A stretch of DNA of 5,560 nt, from contig CAIRSV010000168.1 of the NCBI GenBank assembly GCA_903881265.1, positions 1 to 5,560 of the forward strand, read 5' to 3'. This stretch comes from an uncultured Bacteroidota bacterium. GTDB taxonomy: Bacteria; Bacteroidota; Bacteroidia; Chitinophagales; Chitinophagaceae. The notes below the pieces were generated by a model. That model had not been told where the DNA came from. It made no database searches and saw nothing but the letters and a program-made list of their open reading frames with translations. Position numbers and translations under genes: made by a program. Positions within the stretch are counted from its first letter, which is position 1. Every line of letters starts with the position of its first letter. This document shows positions 1 to 5,314 of the stretch, piece after piece.

Positions 1-159
1 TTGCCCGATAAACAAAAAACGGCGTTGATCTTGAGCAAGATTGAACGAAAATCACAAGTGGAAATAGCCGCCATTATGAATATCAGTCCGAAAGCGGTTG
101 AATCGTTAGTGCAGCGTGCCAAAACAGGCGTCTTGAAAAAAATGAATCTAAACGAATGA
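1..159 (+). CDS. RNA polymerase sigma factor, ECF (sigma-70 family), 3' end only
   Basis: The reading frame is open from the first base and ends at TGA 157-159, so only the last 52 residues are in the window. They match region 4 of ECF sigma factors. The stretch LPDKQKTALILSKIERKS corresponds to the 'LP..qr.af.L...eg.s..EIA' entry helix. A helix-turn-helix follows at local residues 19-47 (QVEIAAIMNISPKAVESLVQ, then RAKTGVLKK), the part that reads the -35 element. The TTG at base 1 is an internal Leu codon rather than a start, because region 4 cannot stand alone and region 2 must lie upstream. The next gene starts 48 bases downstream and encodes a likely anti-sigma protein, so this is probably the first cistron of a sigma, anti-sigma and sensor operon. 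The family call is firm; the regulon is unknown. Confidence 0.88.
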   Translation: MPDKQKTALILSKIERKSQVEIAAIMNISPKAVESLVQRAKTGVLKKMNLNE

Positions 160-173
160 AAAGAATGTGTTTG

Positions 174-181
174 TCGTCTAA
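174..181 (+). repeat. TCGTCTAA element, copy 1
   Basis: TCGTCTAA begins 14 bases after the sigma factor stop codon and 34 bases before the start of the putative anti-sigma gene. The same octamer occurs at 2075 and 3472. It resembles the CGTC-type -10 element of ECF promoters, but no AAC-type -35 element lies 15-18 bases upstream. Confidence 0.4.
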
Positions 182-207
182 TCAATGCCACATAAAAAGT
201 ATACAAT

Positions 208-474
208 ATGACTAATCCTATTGATCTTCTTGAACAAATTAAAAAAGTGGATGCGCCACCTTTTCTTTTGACGCGAATCAAACAAAAAATTGAGAATATC
301 CAACAGGCAAGTTTCTCAAAAGGACTTTCTTGGTCTTTGGTGATTTCGTTATGCATGATGTTGCTGTTGAATATAGCGGTCATGATCAAATACACAAATT
401 CAACGACATCCATGCAGCATGCAACGATTGCAGCAGCAATGAACTTACTACCTACTAACTCTTTATACGAATGA
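208..474 (+). CDS. Small single-pass membrane protein, probable anti-sigma factor (CnrY-like)
   Basis: This 88-aa protein has a charged, cytoplasm-like N-terminal part (about residues 1-39), one hydrophobic membrane helix (about 41-60) and a short polar tail (61-88). The N-terminal part contains PPFLLTRIKQKI at residues 17-28, an amphipathic segment of the kind that could bind a sigma factor. No zinc-binding anti-sigma (ZAS) HxxxCxxC motif is present. The case for an anti-sigma role is contextual: it follows an ECF sigma gene by 48 bases, and its stop codon overlaps by 4 bases (ATGA) the start of a CnrX/CpxP-like sensor gene. Cupriavidus CnrY, which sequesters CnrH, is also a protein of about 95 aa with one membrane helix. 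The overlap suggests translational coupling. No direct family signature is visible, so the gene is confident and the function is inferred. No Shine-Dalgarno sequence precedes the ATG, as is usual in this phylum. Confidence 0.72.
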   Translation: MTNPIDLLEQIKKVDAPPFLLTRIKQKIENIQQASFSKGLSWSLVISLCMMLLLNIAVMIKYTNSTTSMQHATIAAAMNLLPTNSLYE

Positions 475-926
475 ATAAACTAAAACTCTTACGTATCATT
501 TCGATTGGTTTACTTGTATCCAATGTTATGTTGATTGCTTTTATTCTGACAAGACACCCTGAAAGACCTCCTTGTCAAGAACCAAAAAATATTCTCATTG
601 AACGACTACATTTTACTGAGCATCAGATTCAGCAATATGACAGCCTTATCGAAATGCATAGAGCTGCGACAAGACAATCTCATGAAGCTATTATGCAACG
701 TAAGAATGAGTTGTATAGCAGTCTCTCTAAAGAAACCAACACAGTATTCAGAGATTCAATCATCACTGACATTGGCAAGATTCAGATGAAGATTGAAGAG
801 ATTCATTATACACACTTTGAACAGATTAAACAGCTATGTCAAGGAGAGCAACTCAATTTATTTAATCAACTAAGCAATGAAATAGCGGCGATATTTGCGC
901 CTAAGCGGCCAAATGATAGAAGGTGA
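471..926 (+). CDS. Membrane-anchored Spy/CpxP/CnrX-like periplasmic sensor
   Basis: This 151-aa protein has an N-terminal membrane anchor or uncleaved signal (about residues 7-27) followed by a helical, charged periplasmic domain. LHFTEHQIQQYDSL (46-59) resembles the LTxxQ motif region of the Spy/CpxP and heavy-metal-resistance sensor families. The remainder reads as long amphipathic helices, as expected for the four-helix hairpin fold. Possible metal ligands are His47, His51, Met62, His63, His71, His112 and His115, with Cys35 and Cys123 also present. CnrX, a protein of about 148 aa, senses Ni/Co through His, Glu and Met ligands in a comparable domain, but the positions here cannot be equated without a structure-based alignment. 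The start at 471 overlaps the preceding stop, implying co-expression with the putative anti-sigma. It could equally be a periplasmic chaperone-like stress sensor that does not bind metal. The C-terminus is basic (PKRPNDRR). Confidence 0.75.
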   Translation: MNKLKLLRIISIGLLVSNVMLIAFILTRHPERPPCQEPKNILIERLHFTEHQIQQYDSLIEMHRAATRQSHEAIMQRKNELYSSLSKETNTVFRDSIITDIGKIQMKIEEIHYTHFEQIKQLCQGEQLNLFNQLSNEIAAIFAPKRPNDRR

Positions 927-930
927 TATC

Positions 931-950
931 CATAGTTATCGTACACTATG
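931..950. repeat. Short inverted repeat after the sensor gene
   Basis: CATAGT (931-936) and ACTATG (945-950) form a perfect 6-bp stem around an 8-base spacer, starting 4 bases after the sensor gene stop. No T-run follows, so it is a poor intrinsic terminator. It could be a weak transcript-end structure or an operator in the 103-base gap before the peroxidase gene, or chance. The rest of the gap (951-1029) shows no convincing TAnnTTTG box. Confidence 0.25.
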
Positions 951-1029
951 TTGGGTAAATTATTGTGCTTCTTATACGAAATAAATTGTTCGTTTAAACT
1001 ATCATCACATTGTCTTCGAATTAAATCGC

Positions 1030-2070
1030 ATGAAGAAAACCTTCGTTTTATTTTGCATCTTATTTATTCTTATCACAGCGTTTTCAACTACAAACGATGC
1101 ATTGTTTCGTGTTCCGAAGCATTGGCCTAAGCCAGCTAATTCATTCAACAAGAATTCATTAACCGCCAACAAAGTGCAATTAGGTCGAGTGTTGTTTTAT
1201 GACCCAATTCTTTCTCGTGATAGCACTATTTCTTGCTCGAGCTGCCATTCGCAGTATACAGCATTTGCTCATGTCGATCATGCATTGAGTCATGGTATAG
1301 AGAATAACATCGGAAGTAGAAATGCACCGGTATTATTTAATCTTGCTTGGCAGCGTAACTTTATGTGGGACGGGTCTATCGAGCATTTGGATATGCAGTC
1401 ATTGTCGCCAATATCTAATCCATTAGAAATGGATGAAACAATGCAACACGTGACATTCAAACTCAAGCATAGTGTATTGTATCCTGCCTTGTTTTATAAG
1501 GCGTATGGTGATAGCAGCATAAGCACTGAAAAAACCTTGAATGCAATTTCTCAATTTATGTTGAGTTTGATTAGTGCTGATTCTAAATATGATAGTATGA
1601 TAAGACATCAAGTACGCTTTACTTTTCAAGAGGAAAATGGGTATGCTATTTTTAAACAACATTGTTCCTCTTGTCACACAGAGCCATTGTTCACCAACCA
1701 TCAATTTGAAAATAATGGATTGCTGCCTGATCCTATTTTAAAGGATGTTGGCAGAATGAAGGTGACCCAATATCCAGCAGACTCCTTGAAATTCAAGGTG
1801 CCTACCTTACGAAATATTGAATTTTCATACCCTTATATGCACGACGGAAGATTCAAGCGCCTGTCAGACGTATTGACACATTATACCACAATCATTCAGC
1901 AAGGCAAAACACTTTCAGCGCAATTACAAACGCCGATTGTATTAACATCAAACGAGAAGGTTGATTTGATCGCCTTTTTACTTACCCTAACTGATAAACA
2001 CTTTTTATTCAACCCTGACTATTCATTTCCAAAAGAAATTTTATTGTCATTGTCGAAGGAATCAAAATAA
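1030..2070 (+). CDS. Diheme cytochrome c peroxidase / MauG-family protein
   Basis: This 346-aa secreted diheme enzyme belongs to the CcpA/MauG superfamily, whose members reduce H2O2 with electrons from small cytochromes or oxidise partner proteins. An N-terminal hydrophobic signal peptide (about residues 1-20) sends it to the periplasm. Two heme c attachment sites are present: CSSCH at 69-73 and CSSCH at 212-216. Family landmarks between them are GSRNAPVLFN (95-104), MWDG (112-115, with Trp113 at the inter-heme tryptophan position) and NPLEM (130-134, with the probable active-site Glu133). After the second heme come VPTLRN (257-262) and PYMHDGRF (268-275). Length and domain order are normal, with no T9SS tail. 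At the probable distal position of the C-terminal heme the sequence reads THY (Tyr285), which may resemble the MauG tyrosine rather than the methionine of classical peroxidases. It is probably co-transcribed with the YHYH gene 33 bases downstream. The choice between peroxidase and MauG-like protein oxidase is open. Confidence 0.92.
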   Translation: MKKTFVLFCILFILITAFSTTNDALFRVPKHWPKPANSFNKNSLTANKVQLGRVLFYDPILSRDSTISCSSCHSQYTAFAHVDHALSHGIENNIGSRNAPVLFNLAWQRNFMWDGSIEHLDMQSLSPISNPLEMDETMQHVTFKLKHSVLYPALFYKAYGDSSISTEKTLNAISQFMLSLISADSKYDSMIRHQVRFTFQEENGYAIFKQHCSSCHTEPLFTNHQFENNGLLPDPILKDVGRMKVTQYPADSLKFKVPTLRNIEFSYPYMHDGRFKRLSDVLTHYTTIIQQGKTLSAQLQTPIVLTSNEKVDLIAFLLTLTDKHFLFNPDYSFPKEILLSLSKESK

Positions 2071-2074
2071 CTAA

Positions 2075-2082
2075 TCGTCTAA
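2075..2082 (+). repeat. TCGTCTAA element, copy 2
   Basis: An identical octamer begins 4 bases after the peroxidase stop codon, inside the 33-base spacer before the YHYH gene. No ECF-like -35 element is seen at the proper distance. Confidence 0.4.
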
Positions 2083-2103
2083 ATCTATAAACTAAAAATA
2101 AAA

Positions 2104-3465
2104 ATGAAAGCAACGTTCCTTTTTCTCAGCATTATTTCGCTAGGCATTTCGGTCTCGGCTCAAACAAATCCAGTCATTAGTGCGTGGCTGCAAAACACAA
2201 CAGGTACTAAAGGTCGTCACTATGTCAATGGCAATTCAACACCTATCAATGATGCCGATTCTGTGAATGTTCAGACAGTAGCCTATTCGGCCAATTCTGT
2301 TTATATACGCACCAAAGGTGTTCCCTCTTATATTACAGGTCCATTTCTTGATGGCAATCCTTCCATCACGACGAATCAAAATGCTATTTTTAAATTACCA
2401 CTAACGCCTGCTCAAAATACAGGAACGCCAACCAATACAACAGGCGGTAATATCGGATTATTTGTAAACGGTGTTGCGCTGTTTGACTATCGTGATGGTG
2501 TATCATGGAAGAATTCAGCAAACGCATTAGCCGGTGGTCCATTAGGTGGAATGGGTGATCAGGTTTGGAATAGGGATGCGGTTGTTGCTGAACGAATCGG
2601 ATTCGATTGTGCAAAAGGACATCCTGCAATGGGTAATTATCATCATCATCAAAACCCAAGCGCATTTAAACTTGATCTGAATGTTATTTCAACAGTCTGT
2701 AATTTATATGATGCTGATGGTTTGTATATCATTAATCCAAACCAACATTCACCCTTGATTGGATTTGCGTATGATGGATTCCCAATCTATGGCGCTTATG
2801 CCTATAAGAACACCGATGGAACTGGCGGTATCGTGCGTATGAAATCAAGTTTTAGATATCGAAGCATTACCACGCGCACCACCAATGCGAGTGGAGCGAC
2901 TGTCACCGCAGGCCCTGTTGTAAGTGCCACTTATCCGTTGGGTTATTTCAGAGAGGATTATGAGTTTATAGCACCGACAGCTTCTCAATCAGATTATCTT
3001 GATGCACATAATGGACGTTTTTGTATTACGCCAGAATATCCATTAGGAACCTATGCGTATTTCTGTACCGTAGATTCAAATCATAATTCTGCTTATCCAT
3101 ATGTTGTCGGACCAACTTTCTATGGTATTAGAAATGTCACTAAGGTGACGGCAATTGCGGAACCTGTCACGATTTACAATTCTATTCCGTCTGCGATTTC
3201 AAACACCACCTTCAAAAGCATCGATGTGTCTGTTTATCCTAATCCGGCGAATGATATGATTGCTATACAGCTTAATAATATGTTGAACGACAACCTGTCT
3301 GTTTCGCTTTATGATATGTCGGGTAGACTGATCAATAAAACAACCCTATATCAAGGAAGTACGATTGCTTATTTTGATACAAAAACATTGTATGCCGGCG
3401 ACTATCTTATCGCGGTTTCCGACGGCCAACATAAATTAACGAAAATGATCAGCATCGCAAAATAA
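2104..3465 (+). CDS. YHYH-domain protein with T9SS type A sorting domain
   Basis: This 453-aa exported protein has a signal peptide at residues 1-19, probably cleaved at SVSA|QTN. Residues of about 25-345 match the YHYH domain family, named for a Tyr-His-Tyr-His motif; here the motif reads YHHHQNP (179-185). Other landmarks are DADGLYII (203-210), IGFAYDGFPIYG (219-230), LGYFREDYEFI (279-289), and NGRFCITPEYPLGTYAYFC (303-321) followed by YPYVVGPTFYG (331-341). Four cysteines (169, 199, 307, 321) could form two disulfides. Histidines 180-182, 302 and 327 are candidate metal ligands. Residues of about 374-453 are a type A T9SS C-terminal domain (VYPNPAND, then LYDMSGRLI and LYAGDYLIAV), directing it across the outer membrane to the surface or medium. 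The biochemical role of YHYH proteins is not established as far as I know. Its position just after a diheme peroxidase gene suggests a redox partner. A strong terminator follows. Confidence 0.9.
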   Translation: MKATFLFLSIISLGISVSAQTNPVISAWLQNTTGTKGRHYVNGNSTPINDADSVNVQTVAYSANSVYIRTKGVPSYITGPFLDGNPSITTNQNAIFKLPLTPAQNTGTPTNTTGGNIGLFVNGVALFDYRDGVSWKNSANALAGGPLGGMGDQVWNRDAVVAERIGFDCAKGHPAMGNYHHHQNPSAFKLDLNVISTVCNLYDADGLYIINPNQHSPLIGFAYDGFPIYGAYAYKNTDGTGGIVRMKSSFRYRSITTRTTNASGATVTAGPVVSATYPLGYFREDYEFIAPTASQSDYLDAHNGRFCITPEYPLGTYAYFCTVDSNHNSAYPYVVGPTFYGIRNVTKVTAIAEPVTIYNSIPSAISNTTFKSIDVSVYPNPANDMIAIQLNNMLNDNLSVSLYDMSGRLINKTTLYQGSTIAYFDTKTLYAGDYLIAVSDGQHKLTKMISIAK

Positions 3466-3471
3466 CGACAC

Positions 3472-3479
3472 TCGTCTAA
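3472..3479 (+). repeat. TCGTCTAA element, copy 3
   Basis: An identical octamer begins 6 bases after the YHYH gene stop codon and ends 16 bases before the terminator stem. A promoter here would run straight into the terminator, so a promoter role is unlikely for this copy. Confidence 0.4.
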
Positions 3480-3495
3480 CGAAAAATTTTATTTA

Positions 3496-3529
3496 AAAAA
3501 AGAGAATCCGGTGATGGATTCTCTTTTTT
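3496..3529. terminator. Bidirectional intrinsic terminator between convergent genes
   Basis: AAAAAAGAGAATCC (3496-3509) pairs perfectly with GGATTCTCTTTTTT (3516-3529) around the 6-base loop GGTGAT. This gives a 14-bp stem flanked by an A-run on one side and a T-run on the other, so it can stop transcription in both directions. It lies 30 bases after the YHYH gene stop and 6 bases beyond the 3' end of the convergent choice-of-anchor L gene. Confidence 0.92.
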
Positions 3530-3535
3530 GTTATA

Positions 3536-4603
3536 CTACTCTTTAATAAGTCGCTGTACAAATCGAAGCTTATCTGACTCTCGTTGCGCTTTCAAAATAT
3601 AAATGCCTGTTGAAAGATTCGTTGCATCTAGATGAAAACTATCCTGATTGGCAGAAATGCTGTAATTACCAATGATTCGTCCATTCATATCATCTAGCTC
3701 TAAGACCCAATTCGATTTACCAAGGTTGTTGATTGTGCATTCATTCTTTATCACAGTAGGGTAGGCCTCTATCCCAGATGTTGTTGAAAAGGCATTTATG
3801 CCAGTTGGATTCGTTCCGCCACTTTTTAAGCTATTGGCTTTAAGAATCACATAGCTATTCAATACACCATCCATCACATCGGCTATCGCTAATTTTAAAT
3901 GATAGGTAGCTCCTGAAGTAACCGCGGCATGCGCAATTAGGGGAACCGTAAATCCATCCATCGTACAAATAGTATCTGTATTATTGACGTACAAGGCGGT
4001 ATTTGGCGAACAAGTTAACACGGAACCGTCATTTATTGAATTGATAGAAACAGCAGTGGTTGTAGAAGGTATGAGGGCAATATTAGTGGGTGCTGAAAAT
4101 CCAGGGCCAGAAATTAAAAAACCAAAAACGTCGTTAAAAACGGAGCAATTAAATTCTGGGTATTCTTCTGAGCCGAATACATATTCAAATTCTATAAACG
4201 AACCAACAGGCTGCATATCAAATTCTAAGACACAAGCGTCGAACGTATTTGCCATTACAATCGCATTTAATTGAACATCGCCCGGCGCATTATTCGTGCT
4301 CGATGCAAAATCACTAGGATATCCATCTAAGCCATAGCTATTCAAGGCTGAATTACTTGCCACATCGCCTGTTCCAAGTGCTATGCCGTCCGCAATGCCA
4401 AGATTTGAGATGCCGCTGAATTCGCCATTTGCATTGCTATCGCATGTAAGAACTGCGTTTGTGACAGCTACACCTAAGGTACCTGAAGTGGCTACAAGTT
4501 TATTCGCTAAGTAGCTTGCCGTCTTGTTTGGGTTAATAGTTAACTGAGCCCAACTGAAAAGACTCGTTGTCAAGAAAGAGAATAAAAGTAATGCGTGTTT
4601 CAT
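3536..4603 (-). CDS. Choice-of-anchor L domain protein with T9SS sorting domain
   Basis: This 355-aa exported protein starts with a signal peptide (residues 1-19, probable cleavage SWA|QLT). Residues of about 28-258 match the choice-of-anchor L domain found in Bacteroidota surface and secreted proteins. Landmarks are GISNLGIADGIALGTGD (64-80), an internal FEYVFGSEEYPEF (139-151) and NDVFGFLISGPG (157-168), then YHLKLAIADVMD (234-245) and YVILKANSL (251-259). The 'choice of anchor' family is so named because members carry varied C-terminal anchors. Here the anchor is a T9SS type A-like domain at about 276-355 (GIEAYPTVIKN, then LDDMNGRIIG and LSTGIYILKAQ). Its molecular role is unknown; adhesion or surface-matrix functions are common guesses for such proteins. 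It is monocistronic as far as the window shows, convergent with the YHYH gene and divergent from rplK. The start is chosen because it gives a complete signal peptide. Confidence 0.88.
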   Translation of the reverse strand: MKHALLLFSFLTTSLFSWAQLTINPNKTASYLANKLVATSGTLGVAVTNAVLTCDSNANGEFSGISNLGIADGIALGTGDVASNSALNSYGLDGYPSDFASSTNNAPGDVQLNAIVMANTFDACVLEFDMQPVGSFIEFEYVFGSEEYPEFNCSVFNDVFGFLISGPGFSAPTNIALIPSTTTAVSINSINDGSVLTCSPNTALYVNNTDTICTMDGFTVPLIAHAAVTSGATYHLKLAIADVMDGVLNSYVILKANSLKSGGTNPTGINAFSTTSGIEAYPTVIKNECTINNLGKSNWVLELDDMNGRIIGNYSISANQDSFHLDATNLSTGIYILKAQRESDKLRFVQRLIKE

Positions 4604-4720
4604 TGTACATTTGCGTTGTTCAAAAGTGAAGATAGTGGTTCACATGCTAGAAAAAGAGAAACCCAAGGTATAATTTTTAAGGGGGTGGTCATTAAATCTA
4701 AAAAAAGTAAGCACTTTTCC

Positions 4721-4749
4721 TTGTTATTCAAAAAATAAAACTACTTTTG
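4721..4749 (+). promoter_or_regulatory. Bacteroidota sigma-A-type promoter for rplK-rplA
   Basis: TTG at 4721-4723 (-33 element) and TACTTTTG at 4742-4749 (perfect TAnnTTTG -7 element) are separated by 18 bases, close to the spacing known for Bacteroidota housekeeping promoters. Transcription would start near 4754-4757, leaving a leader of about 85 bases before the rplK start codon. It is the strongest promoter match in the window. Confidence 0.85.
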
Positions 4750-4754
4750 CGGCC

Positions 4755-4841
4755 CTATTAGTTCTTATCATTAGAAAGAATGAACTTGGAAGTTGCCCCG
4801 TACGCTTACGGGATAACGTTTGAACCAATAAAAATTTAAAC
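4755..4841 (+). promoter_or_regulatory. Structured 5' leader of rplK-rplA, possible L1 autoregulatory site
   Basis: The predicted leader contains a perfect hairpin: CCCGTA (4797-4802), loop CGCT, TACGGG (4807-4812). The flanks can extend it: AAGTTG (4790-4795) pairs with TAACGTT (4814-4820) if one G is bulged, leaving a small internal loop between the two helices. The upstream AACTT (4783-4787) can instead pair with AAGTT (4790-4794), so two exclusive folds are possible. Ribosomal protein L1 represses its own operon in several bacteria by binding a two-helix mRNA motif that mimics its rRNA site. A site here would fit, since rplA is the second gene, but identity with that motif was not verified. 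No Shine-Dalgarno sequence precedes the ATG; the last bases are A/T-rich (AAAAATTTAAAC). Confidence 0.42.
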
Positions 4842-5285
4842 ATGGCTAAAGAAATCAGTGGCTTCGTAAAGCTACAATGCAAAGGCGGTCAAGCTAATCC
4901 CGCTCCTCCAATCGGTCCTGCATTAGGTTCCAAAGGTGTTAACATCATGGAATTCTGCAAGCAATTCAATGCGCGCACGCAGGACAAACCAGGTAAAGTA
5001 TTACCGGTATTAATCACAGTTTTCGCTGACAAAAGTTTTGAATTCGTAATCAAAACTCCTCCGGCTGCAGTTCAGTTAATGGAACTTGCTAAAGTACAAA
5101 AAGGTTCTAAAGAGCCTAATCGTTCTAAAGTAGGTAAAGTAACTTGGGAGCAGGTAGAAGAAATTGCGAAAGACAAAATGCCTGACCTTAACTGTTTTAC
5201 AGTTGAAAGCGCTATGCGTATGGTGGCAGGTACTGCTCGCAGTATTGGTTTAACAGTTGAAGGCAATGCGCCTTGGGCTAATTAA
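4842..5285 (+). CDS. rplK: 50S ribosomal protein L11
   Basis: This full-length 147-aa L11 binds the GTPase-associated centre of 23S rRNA at the base of the L7/L12 stalk and takes part in factor binding and the stringent response. The N-terminal domain (about residues 1-72) holds the proline-rich, thiostrepton-site-associated segment GGQANPAPPIGPALGSKGVN (15-34) and IMEFCKQFNA (35-44). The C-terminal rRNA-binding domain (about 75-141) includes VQKGSKEPN (85-93), TWEQVEEIAK (101-110), and the L11 signature near the end around MVAGTARSIGLTVEG (127-141). Length and motifs are normal. The rplA gene follows after 29 bases, as in most bacteria. The nusG gene that usually precedes rplK is absent; a promoter and leader are found instead. 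Confidence 0.98.
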   Translation: MAKEISGFVKLQCKGGQANPAPPIGPALGSKGVNIMEFCKQFNARTQDKPGKVLPVLITVFADKSFEFVIKTPPAAVQLMELAKVQKGSKEPNRSKVGKVTWEQVEEIAKDKMPDLNCFTVESAMRMVAGTARSIGLTVEGNAPWAN

Positions 5286-5314
5286 TTTACGTCAGTTAAA
5301 AAAAAGAAAACAAC

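Noticed and set aside
174..181. TCGTCTAA as an ECF -10 promoter element driving the anti-sigma gene
   Set aside because: No AAC-type -35 motif lies 15-18 bases upstream; the nearest AAC (151-153) is 21 bases away. It is kept only as an unexplained repeat.
986..1012. Possible promoter for the peroxidase gene (TTG at 986-988, TCACATTG at 1005-1012)
   Set aside because: The -7 box has two mismatches to TAnnTTTG and the spacing is only 16, so it is too weak to annotate.
948..1130. 60-codon + strand open frame overlapping the start of the peroxidase gene
   Set aside because: It overlaps the peroxidase signal peptide region in another frame, has no family-like sequence, and the peroxidase start is well supported.
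1423..1704. Antisense open frame inside the peroxidase gene
   Set aside because: It lies wholly opposite the conserved diheme enzyme coding sequence, and its protein shows no recognisable motif.
2390..2665. Antisense open frame inside the YHYH gene, encoding Asp- and His-rich stretches
   Set aside because: The low-complexity composition is the mirror of the CATCATCAT His codons and neighbouring codons of the real gene.
3984..4274. + strand open frame opposite the choice-of-anchor L gene
   Set aside because: The minus-strand protein has a signal peptide, conserved domain motifs and a sorting tail, whereas this frame has none.
4621..4628. Minus-strand CACTTTTG just upstream of the choice-of-anchor L gene
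   Set aside because: It matches the TAnnTTTG -7 box with one mismatch, but no TTG lies at a suitable distance upstream (the nearest is about 35 bases away).
4755..4830. tRNA gene upstream of rplK, as in tuf-trpT-secE-nusG clusters
   Set aside because: No acceptor, anticodon and T-arm cloverleaf or GTTCGA-type T loop could be formed; only local hairpins are present.
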